Assembly: GCA_902465645.1 (NCBI GenBank)
Contig: CABQNX010000009.1
Span: 1 to 32,829 of the forward strand
Reading direction: 5' to 3'
DNA length: 32,829 nucleotides
Source of the DNA: an uncultured Peptoniphilus sp.
GTDB taxonomy: Bacteria > Bacillota > Clostridia > Tissierellales > Peptoniphilaceae
A program made the translations under genes and the position numbers. Of the stretch, positions 14,921 through 23,347 are shown one piece after another. Every line of letters begins with the position of its first letter. Within the stretch, counting starts at the first letter, position 1. The notes under the pieces are model-generated. The model saw only the letters and a list, made by a program, of their open reading frames with translations. It was not told the DNA's origin and searched no databases.

Positions 14921-15939
14921 AAAATTTAAAAAAATTATTAGTTTTATTTTTAGCAGGTCTTATGCTAACAGCTTGTGGCAAGGCTGAAAATAAAAAAGTT
15001 GAAGAAAAGAAAGACGTCCCAACAGAAAAAGTTAGCTTCTTACTTGATTGGGATCCAAATGTAAACCACGCAGGTCTTTATGTTGCTATGGACAAGGGCT
15101 TCTTTGAAGAAGAAGGCATAGAAGTAGAAGTGAACCAACCACCAGCAAATGGAGCTGAAGCTCTTGTTGCATCAGGTAAGGCTGATTTTGGAGTATCTTT
15201 TCAAGACACAATTGCACCAGCTTTTGCAAGTGAAGAACCACTTCCAGTTACAGCTGTTGCTGCAATAATAAATCACAACACTTCAGGTATTTTCTCTGCA
15301 AAAGACAAAAATATTGAGAAACCTAAAGATATGGAAAATCACAATCACTCAACTTGGGGACTTCCTATTGAACAGGCAATTTTAAAACAAGTTGTAGAAG
15401 ATGATGGTGGAGATTTCTCCAAGGTAAACTTAGTTCCTGGCGATGTTACAAATAATATTGCAGCAATTCAAGGAAAGGATATTGACACAGTTTGGATTTT
15501 CTACCCAGTAGATGGAATAAGAGCTGAAATGGAAAATGTTCCAATTAATTATTTTTCTTTTAAAGATATAAATCCAATTTTTGATTATTACACACCAATT
15601 TTAATTGCTAATAATGATTTCTTAAAAAACAAGGAAGATGTAGCAAAGAGATTTATGCGTGCCTTTGTTAAGGGTTATGAATATGCGGCAGAAAATCCTA
15701 AGGAAGCAGCAGAAATTTTAGTTAAGATAAATCCAGAACTTGACAAGGACTTTGTAGAAAAGGGAATGGAATATCTTGCAGACAAGTACCAAGACGATGC
15801 AGCTTACTTTGGACAAATTGATCCAGATAGATGGAACAATTTCTACCAATGGCTATGGGACAACAAACTAATCGACAAGGAAATTCCAAAGGATTTTGGA
15901 TTCACTGACGATTTTGTAAATCCAGAAAAATTAAAATGA
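14917..15939 (+). CDS. thiY: Thiamine precursor (HMP-type) ABC transporter binding lipoprotein
   Basis: Surface lipoprotein of 340 residues: signal peptide, lipobox LTAC near residue 20, then an NMT1/THI5-like periplasmic-binding fold starting VSFLLDWDPNVNHAGLYVAMDKGFF. The pattern WDPNxNHAGLYVA, followed by GKADFGVSFQDTI, is typical of ThiY proteins that bind formylamino-hydroxymethylpyrimidine or HMP. I chose the ATG at 14917, preceded by GGAGG and overlapping the permease stop (ATGA), over an in-frame ATG 15 bases upstream that lacks a site. It sits under TPP riboswitch control and delivers substrate to the adjacent permease. Confidence 0.9.
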   Translation: MKNLKKLLVLFLAGLMLTACGKAENKKVEEKKDVPTEKVSFLLDWDPNVNHAGLYVAMDKGFFEEEGIEVEVNQPPANGAEALVASGKADFGVSFQDTIAPAFASEEPLPVTAVAAIINHNTSGIFSAKDKNIEKPKDMENHNHSTWGLPIEQAILKQVVEDDGGDFSKVNLVPGDVTNNIAAIQGKDIDTVWIFYPVDGIRAEMENVPINYFSFKDINPIFDYYTPILIANNDFLKNKEDVAKRFMRAFVKGYEYAAENPKEAAEILVKINPELDKDFVEKGMEYLADKYQDDAAYFGQIDPDRWNNFYQWLWDNKLIDKEIPKDFGFTDDFVNPEKLK

Positions 15940-16688
15940 GTGAAAAATTAGAAATTTTAAGAGTAGAAAATGTTGACAAGTCCTTTAACGACAACTTGGT
16001 CTTAAAGGACATCAACATTAAATTAAATAAGGGAGAATTAGTTTCCCTTGTGGGAGTATCAGGCAGTGGCAAGACAACACTCTTCAATATTATTGCAGGA
16101 CTCTTGGCACCAGATAGGGGTAAGGTCTATCTAAAGGGAGAAGATGTCACAGGGAAGGCAGGCAATATTTCTTACATGCTTCAAAAAGACATGCTCCTAC
16201 CCTATATGACGATTATAGACAATGTTTCACTTCCTTTAGTTCTTCGTGGCAAAAAGAAGAAAGAAGCTAGAGAAGAAGTTTATGGATTTTTTGAAGACTT
16301 TGGCCTAGAAGGCTGGCAAGAAAAATTTCCTTCACAACTTTCTGGTGGAATGGCACAACGTGCAGCCCTTCTAAGGACATATGTCTTTTCCAATGAAGTA
16401 GCCCTTCTTGATGAACCCTTTTCTGCCCTTGATGCAATAACTAAGGCTTCTATTCACAAGTGGTATAAAAATATTATTAATGAAATTGGAATTTCCACGA
16501 TTTTTATAACTCACGACATAGAAGAAGCAGTAAAACTCTCCGATAGAATTTATATTATGGGCAAAAATCCAGGAACAATAATCGAAGAAATACAAATAAG
16601 AGAAGATTTTCATGAAAACTTTTTCGAGGATAAAAAATTTATAGAATACAAAAAACACATAATTGAAAAACTTGATAAACTCATATAA
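15936..16688 (+). CDS. thiZ: ABC transporter ATPase for thiamine precursor (ThiZ-like)
   Basis: 250-residue cytoplasmic ATPase with Walker A GVSGSGKTT near residue 37, a Q-loop in SYMLQKDMLLPYMT, signature LSGGMAQRAALLRTY, Walker B VALLDEPFSALD and switch histidine in FITHDIEEAV. This is the nitrate/sulfonate/taurine-type ATPase class that pairs with NMT1-like binding proteins. Its start overlaps the binding-protein stop by ATGA, and a strong terminator closes the operon just after it. Confidence 0.9.
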   Translation: MSEKLEILRVENVDKSFNDNLVLKDINIKLNKGELVSLVGVSGSGKTTLFNIIAGLLAPDRGKVYLKGEDVTGKAGNISYMLQKDMLLPYMTIIDNVSLPLVLRGKKKKEAREEVYGFFEDFGLEGWQEKFPSQLSGGMAQRAALLRTYVFSNEVALLDEPFSALDAITKASIHKWYKNIINEIGISTIFITHDIEEAVKLSDRIYIMGKNPGTIIEEIQIREDFHENFFEDKKFIEYKKHIIEKLDKLI

Positions 16689-16690
16689 CA

Positions 16691-16712
16691 AGGGGCTTCG
16701 GCCTCTTTTTTA
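16691..16712 (+). terminator. Terminator of the thiamine operon
   Basis: Stem AGGGGC/GCCTCT (one G-U) closed by a TTCG tetraloop, then a T run. It starts two bases after the stop codon. Confidence 0.85.
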
Positions 16713-16758
16713 TTTATAAATATTTTTAAATATATTAAGTTTTTTCAAAAGACAATGT

Positions 16759-16787
16759 TTGCATATTAATGAAATTTAGATTATAAT
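16759..16787 (+). promoter_or_regulatory. Promoter of the 5-oxoproline operon
   Basis: TTGCAT (16759-16764), 17-base spacer, TATAAT (16782-16787); the leader to pxpA is about 40 bases. No clear operator was seen. Confidence 0.65.
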
Positions 16788-16833
16788 TTAAATACGTTAT
16801 TGCAATGATTTATTTGACAAAAGGAGGAAATAG

Positions 16834-17604
16834 ATGCAATACTTTGTAGATTTAAACAGTGACATTGGAGAATCCTTCGGTGCCTACAAAATGGGAATGG
16901 ACGAAGAGATAGTAAAATACGTTACTAGCATTAACTGTGCTTGTGGTTATCACGCAGGCGATCCACTTATCATGGATGCTACTTGTAAGGCAGCAGCTGA
17001 TAATGGTGTAGAAATCGGCGCTCACCCAGGTTATCCAGACTTAATGGGATTTGGTAGAAGAAAAATGGCTGTAAAACCTGAAGAAGCTAGAGCTTATATG
17101 CTTTATCAAGTTGGAGCTCTTTCAGCTTTCGCAAAAGCTCACGGCAAAAAACTTCAACACATGAAGCTTCATGGAGCATTCTACAACACAGCTTGTAACG
17201 ATGAAGCTCTTGCAAATGCAGTTTTAGATGCAGTTGAAGAATTCGACAAAGACTTAATTCTAATGGTTCTTAGTGGCTCATACATAGCTAAAGAAGGTAA
17301 GAGAAGAGGACTTAAGGTTGCACAAGAAGTTTTCGCTGATAGGGGATACAACGAAGACGGAACTTTAGTTAACAGATCTCTACCAGGAGCTTTTGTTAAG
17401 GATCCAAAGGAAGCAATACCAAGAGTTGTAAAGATGATCAAAGAAAATAAGGTTGTAACTGCAAATGGTAAGGAAATCGATATAGTAGCAGATTCAATTT
17501 GTGTTCATGGCGACAATCCAGAAGCTCTTGAATTCGTAAAAAATATTCGTGAAGGACTTGAGGCTGAAGGTATAGAAATAAAACCTTTAATTAGTTTCTT
17601 ATAA
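16834..17604 (+). CDS. pxpA: 5-oxoprolinase subunit A (LamB/YcsF family)
   Basis: 256-residue cytoplasmic protein with the family start VDLNSDIGESFGAYKMGMDEE, then TSINCACGYHAGDP, GAHPGYPDLMGFGRR and KLHGAFYN. With PxpB and PxpC it forms the ATP-dependent 5-oxoprolinase that opens 5-oxoproline (pyroglutamate) to glutamate. All three subunits are in this operon, interrupted by a transporter gene, as in Bacillus. Ribosome site AGGAGG; length normal. Confidence 0.95.
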   Translation: MQYFVDLNSDIGESFGAYKMGMDEEIVKYVTSINCACGYHAGDPLIMDATCKAAADNGVEIGAHPGYPDLMGFGRRKMAVKPEEARAYMLYQVGALSAFAKAHGKKLQHMKLHGAFYNTACNDEALANAVLDAVEEFDKDLILMVLSGSYIAKEGKRRGLKVAQEVFADRGYNEDGTLVNRSLPGAFVKDPKEAIPRVVKMIKENKVVTANGKEIDIVADSICVHGDNPEALEFVKNIREGLEAEGIEIKPLISFL

Positions 17605-17617
17605 TAAGGAGGATGAA

Positions 17618-18823
17618 ATGAGTAAAAACAAAGGTAACTGGTCTGTTCTTTTAGGGGCAGCCTTCCTAATGGCAACTTCTGCCGTAGGACCAGGATTTAT
17701 GACGCAAACTGCAACTTTTACTACAAATATTGGAGCAGACTTTGCAGCAGTAATTTTAATTTCGATTATATTTTCTTATATTGCACAACTTAACGTGTGG
17801 AGAGTAATAGCAGTTTCTAAGATGAGAGGACAAGACATTGCCAACAATGTATTACCTGGACTTGGATATTTTATAGCTTTTCTAGTTGCACTAGGTGGCT
17901 TGGCATTCAACATAGGTAACGTTGGTGGAGCTGGACTTGGACTTAATGTTATCTTTGGAATAGATGTAAAAATTGGTGCAGCTATTGGTGGCGTAATTGG
18001 TATTATTTTATTCTCATCAAAATCGGCATCTTCAATTATGGACAGGGTTACTCAAGTATTAGGTGCCCTTATGATCATCCTAATTGCCTTTGTAGCAATT
18101 AAGACACAACCACCTGTTGGTGAAGCTGTAAAAGCATCTGTAAACCCAGTTGGTGGATTTAACAGCATCCTATCTCCAACACTTACACTTATTGGTGGTA
18201 CTGTTGGTGGTTACATTATATTCTCAGGTGGACACAGACTTATTGATGCTGGTATCACTGGAGAAGAAAATCTTGACCAAGTAAATAAATCTGCATCACT
18301 AGGTATTGGTGTAGCTTTTGTAGTAAGGGTTTTATTATTCCTTGCAATTCTTGGTGTTACTAAGATGGCTAATGCACAAATTGATCCTGACAACATTGCA
18401 GCTTCTTCTTTCTTAGCAGCTTCAGGTGTTGTTGGTTATAAGATATTTGGTTTTGTATTTGCAGCAGCAGCCTTTACATCTGTAGTAGGTGCAGCATATA
18501 CATCAGTATCTTTCCTAAAAACTTTATTTAAATTCGTAGCTGATCACGAAAACATGGTTACAATTGCCTTCATCGTAATCTCTACAATTATGTTTATCTT
18601 TATTGGACAACCACAAACTCTACTTGTAGTAGTTGGTACACTTAACGGATTAATTCTTCCAGTTACACTTGCAGTAATCCTACTTGCATCTAAGAAAAAG
18701 AAAATTGTTGGTGACTATGTTCACTCTAATGTGCTTTTCATCTTAGGTTGGATTGTAGTAGCTGTAACTGCTTTTATGGGTATTCAAACTATAATAGCAA
18801 ACGTTGGAAAATTATTTGGTTAA
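17618..18823 (+). CDS. NRAMP-like transporter of the 5-oxoproline operon (YcsG-like)
   Basis: 401-residue membrane protein with about 11 segments and the LeuT/NRAMP-like first helix AFLMATSAVGPGFMTQT. True metal transporters have DPGN in this helix and MPH in helix 6. Here the first is VGPGF, with the Asp and Asn ligands lost, and the second region reads GGYIIFSGGHRLID, without the metal-binding Met. The gene lies between pxpA and pxpB, 13 bases after pxpA, as ycsG does in B. subtilis. I infer that it imports 5-oxoproline or a related organic acid rather than Mn/Fe. The family call is good; the substrate is inference. Confidence 0.85.
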   Translation: MSKNKGNWSVLLGAAFLMATSAVGPGFMTQTATFTTNIGADFAAVILISIIFSYIAQLNVWRVIAVSKMRGQDIANNVLPGLGYFIAFLVALGGLAFNIGNVGGAGLGLNVIFGIDVKIGAAIGGVIGIILFSSKSASSIMDRVTQVLGALMIILIAFVAIKTQPPVGEAVKASVNPVGGFNSILSPTLTLIGGTVGGYIIFSGGHRLIDAGITGEENLDQVNKSASLGIGVAFVVRVLLFLAILGVTKMANAQIDPDNIAASSFLAASGVVGYKIFGFVFAAAAFTSVVGAAYTSVSFLKTLFKFVADHENMVTIAFIVISTIMFIFIGQPQTLLVVVGTLNGLILPVTLAVILLASKKKKIVGDYVHSNVLFILGWIVVAVTAFMGIQTIIANVGKLFG

Positions 18824-18859
18824 GATAAGGATATTTTGACATAAGTATAGGAGTAAAAA

Positions 18860-19606
18860 ATGTATGATAAAATAAAATTTCTAACTGCTGGCGACTCTGC
18901 CATAGTAATGGAATTTGGCGACACTATTGAAAAAGAAATAAACGCCAGAATTGCCGCAGTTGTAGAAAGTTTAAAAAAGAAAAATATTGACGGTATCTTA
19001 GACATTTTACCAACTTACAGGTCTATATTGATTAATTATGACCCAGTAAAGATTTCCTATGGCGAAATGGTTGATACACTAAAGGGACTTAGCAAGACTG
19101 ACTCAGGTGAGCAAAGTGACGAAGTTAGACTTATTGAGATCCCAACAATTTATGGTGGTGAATATGGTCCAGATATTGACTTTGTAGCTGAGCACGCAAA
19201 ATTATCCAAGGATGAAGTTATAAAGATTCACTCTGGCACAGATTATTTAGTTTATATGATGGGCTTTATCCCAGGTTTTACTTACCTTGGTGGACTTGAT
19301 GAGAGAATTGCAACTCCAAGACTAAAGAGCCCAAGACTAAAGATAGAAGCTGGTTCAGTTGGTATTGCAGCTAATCAAACTGGTATGTACCCACTTGAAT
19401 CTCCAGGAGGCTGGCAATTAATAGGAAGAACTCCACTTAAACTTTTTGATGATACTAAGGAACCACCTGTATTCATACAAGCTGGTGACTACATTAGATA
19501 TGTCCCAATTGATCAAAAAGAATTTGACAGAATTAAAGAAGAAGTGGAAAAAGATACCTACAAGGTTTCAATTAAAAAGGTAAAGAGGGGTGATCTTCAT
19601 GAGTAG
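18860..19606 (+). CDS. pxpB: 5-oxoprolinase subunit B (KipI family)
   Basis: 248 residues. An N-terminal DSAIVMEFGD strand opens the AHS1/CT_C_D domain, followed by YLVYMMGFIPGFTYLGGLDERIATPRLKSPR and IAANQTGMYPLESPGGWQLIGRTP, the family signature with the conserved His/Arg-type active-site region. It acts as the partner of PxpC, related to the halves of urea amidolyase and KipI/KipA. It overlaps pxpC by 8 bases. KipI in Bacillus also inhibits the sporulation kinase KinA, but nothing here suggests that role. Confidence 0.95.
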   Translation: MYDKIKFLTAGDSAIVMEFGDTIEKEINARIAAVVESLKKKNIDGILDILPTYRSILINYDPVKISYGEMVDTLKGLSKTDSGEQSDEVRLIEIPTIYGGEYGPDIDFVAEHAKLSKDEVIKIHSGTDYLVYMMGFIPGFTYLGGLDERIATPRLKSPRLKIEAGSVGIAANQTGMYPLESPGGWQLIGRTPLKLFDDTKEPPVFIQAGDYIRYVPIDQKEFDRIKEEVEKDTYKVSIKKVKRGDLHE

Positions 19607-20543
19607 TATCGATGTAATTAACGGTGGAATTCTAACAACAATTCAAGATGCTGGTAGATATGGCTACCAAGAATTAGGTATTCCTACATCAGGTGTCATG
19701 GATGATTACAACTACAGACTTGCCAATATCTTAGTTGGAAATAAACTTGATGAAGCTGTCCTTGAAATGACATATTTTGGACCAACTCTTAAGTTTAACG
19801 AAGAGCTTACACTTGCAATCACAGGTTCTGATATGAACCCAAAAATAAATGGTGAGCCTGCACCTATGTTTGAAACTATAAAGGTTAAGGCTGGCGATAC
19901 TTTACAATTTGGAAAGGCCAATGAAGGTGTTAGGGCTTATATTGCCTTTGGCGGATCTATAGATGTGCCTGTAGTTAATGGTTCTAAGTCAACTCATATG
20001 AAGACAAAGATGGGTGGTATTGACGGTAGAGCTTTAAAACCTAAGGACACATTAAATATTAAAAAATCTAAAGACAAGACAATGAGAAGAATACCTGAAA
20101 AGTATCTTCCTAAGTTTAACCACTGCAATGTCCTAAGAGTTGTCCTTGGACCTCAAGACGATTACTTCACAGAAAAGGGAATCCACGACTTATTTAGGTC
20201 AGGTGGCTACCAAGTTACTAAGGACTTTGACAGGATGGGAATTAGATTAAAGGGAACTTCTATTGAACACAAGGAAACAGCAGATATTATTTCTGACGGA
20301 ACTAACTTTGGTTCAATCCAAGTACCTGCTAATGGTCAACCAATTATTCTTGTAGCAGATAGGCAAACTACTGGTGGTTATACAAAGATTGGTAACGTAA
20401 TAACACCAGACCTTCACAAGCTTGCTAACATGTCCTTCCTAGATAAGATTTTATTCCAAAAAGTTACTATCGAAGAAGCACAAAAGGCAACAGTTGATTA
20501 CAAGAAAAAATTCGAAACAATTAAGAAGGAGTCTGTAATATGA
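19599..20543 (+). CDS. pxpC: 5-oxoprolinase subunit C (biotin-dependent carboxylase-like, KipA family)
   Basis: 314 residues of the AHS2 domain: TTIQDAGRYGYQELGIPTSG at the N terminus, then MDDYNYRLANILVGN, the middle segment RVVLGPQDDYF, and ADRQTTGGYTKIGNV near the C terminus. It forms the 5-oxoprolinase with PxpA and PxpB. A GTG at 19590 is in frame, but the ATG at 19599 is better placed after AGAGGGG, so I use it. The stop overlaps the DUF1445 gene start by ATGA. Confidence 0.94.
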   Translation: MSSIDVINGGILTTIQDAGRYGYQELGIPTSGVMDDYNYRLANILVGNKLDEAVLEMTYFGPTLKFNEELTLAITGSDMNPKINGEPAPMFETIKVKAGDTLQFGKANEGVRAYIAFGGSIDVPVVNGSKSTHMKTKMGGIDGRALKPKDTLNIKKSKDKTMRRIPEKYLPKFNHCNVLRVVLGPQDDYFTEKGIHDLFRSGGYQVTKDFDRMGIRLKGTSIEHKETADIISDGTNFGSIQVPANGQPIILVADRQTTGGYTKIGNVITPDLHKLANMSFLDKILFQKVTIEEAQKATVDYKKKFETIKKESVI

Positions 20544-21337
20544 AATTAAGTGAACTAGGTAAATTACACCCAAGAGATGTAAGAGAACTTATTAGAAAGG
20601 GAGAAGTTGACCTTCCAACTTCTGGCATGAGTGAAGGATACCTACAAGCTAACCTTGCAATCCTTCCAAAGAAATATGCCTATGACTTTCTACTATTTGC
20701 TCAAAGAAATCCAAAACCTTGTCCAATCCTTGAAGTTCTAGACGAAGGAAGCCCTCTTACAAAGATAATGGCTGACGGAGCAGACATAAGGACAGACGTG
20801 CCAAGATATAGGATTTATAAAAATGGTGAATTTGTTGAAGAAGTTAAGGATCTAAAAGACGTGTGGCAAGATGACTTTGTTACCTTCGTTATTGGATGTT
20901 CCTTCTCCTTTGAAAAAGCCATGCTAGAAGCAGACGTGCCTGTAAGACACATTGAAGACGAACACAATGTTCCAATGTATATTACTAACATAGAAACAGA
21001 ACCAGCAGGAGTCTTTCACGGTAATACAGTTGTATCTATGAGGCCAATTCCTTACAAGGATATTGTTAAGGCCACAACTGTTACAGCAAGATTCCCAGCA
21101 ACTCACGGAGCTCCAATCCACATTGGCGACCCATCTGTTATTGGAATCAAAAACGTTGACAAGCCAGACTTTGGTGAAAGAAGTGAAATAAAAGAAGGAG
21201 AAGTGCCAGTATTCTGGGCTTGTGGAGTAACACCTCAAGCAGTAGCTATGGCATCTAAACCTGAAATTATGATTACTCATGCACCAGGTCACATGCTTAT
21301 ACTAGATAAAAAAGACGCTTACGTTTCAGTATTCTAA
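20540..21337 (+). CDS. DUF1445 protein, D-glutamate cyclase-like (YcsI family)
   Basis: 265 residues of the DUF1445 family, often labelled putative hydro-lyase. Conserved blocks are GCSFSFEKAMLEADVPVRHIE, MYITNIETEPAGVFHGN, MRPIP, ATHGAPIHIGDP and WACGVTPQAV. The related domain of human D-glutamate cyclase converts D-glutamate to 5-oxo-D-proline, which suits an operon that consumes 5-oxoproline. It begins inside the pxpC stop and ends just before a strong terminator. The reaction in bacteria is an inference from that homology and context. Confidence 0.9.
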   Translation: MKLSELGKLHPRDVRELIRKGEVDLPTSGMSEGYLQANLAILPKKYAYDFLLFAQRNPKPCPILEVLDEGSPLTKIMADGADIRTDVPRYRIYKNGEFVEEVKDLKDVWQDDFVTFVIGCSFSFEKAMLEADVPVRHIEDEHNVPMYITNIETEPAGVFHGNTVVSMRPIPYKDIVKATTVTARFPATHGAPIHIGDPSVIGIKNVDKPDFGERSEIKEGEVPVFWACGVTPQAVAMASKPEIMITHAPGHMLILDKKDAYVSVF

Positions 21338-21349
21338 ATAAAAATTCTT

Positions 21350-21378
21350 ATCTGCCAGGGAGACTTGGCAGATTTTTT
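21350..21378 (+). terminator. Terminator of the 5-oxoproline operon
   Basis: Stem ATCTGCCA/TGGCAGAT (21350-21357, 21366-21373) followed by six T. Confidence 0.9.
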
Positions 21379-21403
21379 ATGCTTAAAAACTATAAATTTC
21401 TAT

Positions 21404-21432
21404 TTGTAAATTAAGTAAATGAAGAGTATATT
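21404..21432 (+). promoter_or_regulatory. Promoter of the lipoprotein gene at 21474
   Basis: TTGTAA (21404-21409), 17-base spacer, TATATT (21427-21432). Confidence 0.55.
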
Positions 21433-21473
21433 TAAGTAAAGTAATAAAGTTAAATGTTAAAGGAGTGTTTTCT

Positions 21474-21956
21474 ATGAAAAAATATTTTAAAATTTTATTA
21501 GTCTTTGCAGGTCTTATTCTTTTACTCACTGGATGCGGGAACAAATCTCTCTATTCTATGAAGACAGATTTGTCAAATGAAAAGGGTCTGGAGAAATTAA
21601 TTGGAAGCATTGACTGGAGGCCTTATAAGCTTGAAGATTATAAGGTAAGAAATAAGAATTTAGAAATTAAATTAAGTGGAGAGCCGGATATAAGCAAAGA
21701 TGAGTCCTTCAAGACAGGATTTATAAATGGAGTGATCCTACTTATCTTAACTGATGCAGAAGAAGTTAGGTATTCAGGAGAAGACTTATACTTTCGTTTC
21801 ATTGACAAAGACTTTGCCAATGAAGCTTTGAAAATCAAGTATGGGAAAGAAGTAGATGATTATAAGAAGAGTCAAGAAGACTTTGACAACTTAATTGAAA
21901 GACTAAAAAATGAAAAATTTGAAGGAGGTGCTGCTAAATTTGAAATGATGGAGTGA
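21474..21956 (+). CDS. Lipoprotein of unknown function
   Basis: 160 residues with a signal peptide and lipobox LLTGC near residue 20. The mature part has an IDWRPYKLEDYKV motif and an alternating pattern (GFINGVILLILTDAEEVRYSGEDLYFRF) that resembles DUF4825-type domains found at the ends of some BlaR1-like proteins, but I am not certain. The ATG at 21474 is preceded by AAGGAG; an in-frame GTG nine bases earlier lies within the ribosome site and is rejected. It appears to be a single-gene transcript with its own promoter. No function can be assigned. Confidence 0.8.
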   Translation: MKKYFKILLVFAGLILLLTGCGNKSLYSMKTDLSNEKGLEKLIGSIDWRPYKLEDYKVRNKNLEIKLSGEPDISKDESFKTGFINGVILLILTDAEEVRYSGEDLYFRFIDKDFANEALKIKYGKEVDDYKKSQEDFDNLIERLKNEKFEGGAAKFEMME

Positions 21957-22001
21957 AGACTATTTTAATAAATTTTAAATTTAATTCTCAATTTGTGATA
22001 T

Positions 22002-22007
22002 TATAAT
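22002..22007 (+). promoter_or_regulatory. -10 element before the DUF1294 gene
   Basis: A TATAAT at a suitable distance from the TTG start at 22037, giving a leader of about 22 bases. The -35 region (ATTTAA at 17 bases) is poor. Confidence 0.4.
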
Positions 22008-22036
22008 TTGTAGTTTATAAGTTGAGGATGATTTAA

Positions 22037-22282
22037 TTGGAAAATATTTATATAGTTATAATTTTAAACTTAATGAATTTTATTCTTTATGGACTGGACA
22101 AGTTTAAGGCCAGGCATAAGAGGTGGAGGATAAGTGAGAAGACCCTCCTTACTTTTTCACTAGTAGGAGGTCTTGGTGGACTTGCTGGCATGGAATTTTT
22201 TCACCACAAGACTCGCGATAGAAAGTTTTATATTGCAAATTTGATTGGAATACTTGTGACTATTTATGTGACAGTAAAATAA
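22037..22282 (+). CDS. DUF1294 family small membrane protein
   Basis: 81 residues with two or three membrane segments. It carries the family signature: NFILYGLDKFKARHKRWRISEKTLL, then GGLGGLAGMEFFHHKTRDRKFY. Proteins of this family (B. subtilis YsdA is one) have no established function. The start is TTG after GAGGATG; no ATG gives a full-length product. Its stop codon overlaps the base of the terminator that follows. Confidence 0.88.
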   Translation: MENIYIVIILNLMNFILYGLDKFKARHKRWRISEKTLLTFSLVGGLGGLAGMEFFHHKTRDRKFYIANLIGILVTIYVTVK

Positions 22283-22313
22283 GGATGCCTAGTTGAAGTT
22301 GGCATCCTTTTTT
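22281..22313 (+). terminator. Terminator after the DUF1294 gene
   Basis: Nine-base perfect stem AAGGATGCC/GGCATCCTT (22281-22289, 22301-22309), then a T run. Bases 22314-22410 hold nothing else I can support. Confidence 0.9.
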
Positions 22314-22410
22314 CTTGCAACAATTTATTAATTTGTAGGTCGAAAGAAAATTTAAAGTTTAAAAAAATCTATGAACTTGCAAGTCAAAGCTAAGTTAAAA
22401 TAAAAAAAAT

Positions 22411-23316
22411 TTAATAGGATTCAATCTCGCCCAAGATGTCTCTTCCATCTAACATCTTTAAAATATTTTTGATATCCAAGATTATTACTCTTTCCTTCTT
22501 TAACTTCTCCTTAGTTTCTTTCTTCAAGAAGGATGTGTTGATAAAGAGAACGGGAATTATCTTGTCATATAAGCCTGAGAACTTGTACAAGAGTTTTTGC
22601 ACTTCTTTTTCTGACAAGACTTCGGTGTTCCTGTACTTTTTAATTTCCAGTGCATACCTCTTAGAACCCTTCTTTACATAAAAGTCAAAGGATGTGTCCT
22701 TGCCTTCATTTTTAAAGCGTTCTAGCTGGTATCCAGTCCTTTGGAGGGCAATTTGTGCCAAGCCTTCTGCTGTTACTTCTTCGTCTAGGCTTGATAGTCC
22801 CCTCAAAAGATTTTTGGGAAAGATTTTAAAGATTCCCGTACAGATCTCTTCTCCGCCAGGCCCGTACTTGTAGTCGAAGCCAACTAACAAGTCCTCAACA
22901 ATGTTGAAGTTGCCATGGGCCAAGGAGTTTCTTATGTGTCTTAATAGACAGTCTGTTTTTGATTCGCCTTCTGACTTTGTCAAAATAATTTTTTGAGAGT
23001 GGGGACAAATTTTTTTGTCGTAAAACTTTACTATGTCCTGATCTATATATTCTAGGAAGGCCACGTCCTTGTTCTCTAAATTCATATAATTTTTTATTAT
23101 TCCAAAGACAAAATTTTCAAAATTAAGAGAAGATGTGAGCTCATTTTCTTGTGACTGGGCTGAATTTATATTGGGAACATACCAAAGAAGGTATTCCAAA
23201 TTTTTTGTCATTTCCCTTGTGAGGTCCAGGGGCTTCTTCTCGTGTTCGATTGTATAGGGGACCTTCTTATTACAATTTTCAAATTCAAATCCAAATCTTT
23301 TTAAATTGACAGGCAT
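22411..23316 (-). CDS. Putative HEPN-like / PD-(D/E)xK nuclease-domain protein
   Basis: 301 residues. The C-terminal third has a restriction-endonuclease-like core: FDFYV with Asp211, then YALEIKKY with the E-x-K triad (Glu224, Lys226), followed by a strand (IIPVLFINTSF) and another (RVIILDI), the usual PD-(D/E)xK order. The middle contains LLRHIRNSLAHGNF with R129-x4-H134, the form of the R-x4-6-H ribonuclease motif of HEPN domains, set in a probably helical region. The start MPVNLKRF (23316) is chosen because GAGGTGG lies before it; the longer in-frame reading from 23394 runs over the promoter. It stands alone on the minus strand between unrelated genes, as single-gene defence proteins often do. 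Domain calls are from motifs only. Confidence 0.65.
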   Translation of the reverse strand: MPVNLKRFGFEFENCNKKVPYTIEHEKKPLDLTREMTKNLEYLLWYVPNINSAQSQENELTSSLNFENFVFGIIKNYMNLENKDVAFLEYIDQDIVKFYDKKICPHSQKIILTKSEGESKTDCLLRHIRNSLAHGNFNIVEDLLVGFDYKYGPGGEEICTGIFKIFPKNLLRGLSSLDEEVTAEGLAQIALQRTGYQLERFKNEGKDTSFDFYVKKGSKRYALEIKKYRNTEVLSEKEVQKLLYKFSGLYDKIIPVLFINTSFLKKETKEKLKKERVIILDIKNILKMLDGRDILGEIESY

Positions 23317-23347
23317 TTTTCCACCTCTTTCATCATTCCTTAAGGAA

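Noticed and set aside
20924..21292. A 122-residue Cys/Trp-rich minus-strand open frame
   Set aside because: Lies wholly within the DUF1445 gene in antisense; the odd composition is explained by the complement of common codons, and no ribosome site is present.
22314..22410. Repeated CTTGCAA and palindrome ACTTGCAAGT as a regulatory or attachment site
   Set aside because: Short and with no flanking repeats, integrase or promoter; chance is sufficient in this AT-rich spacer.
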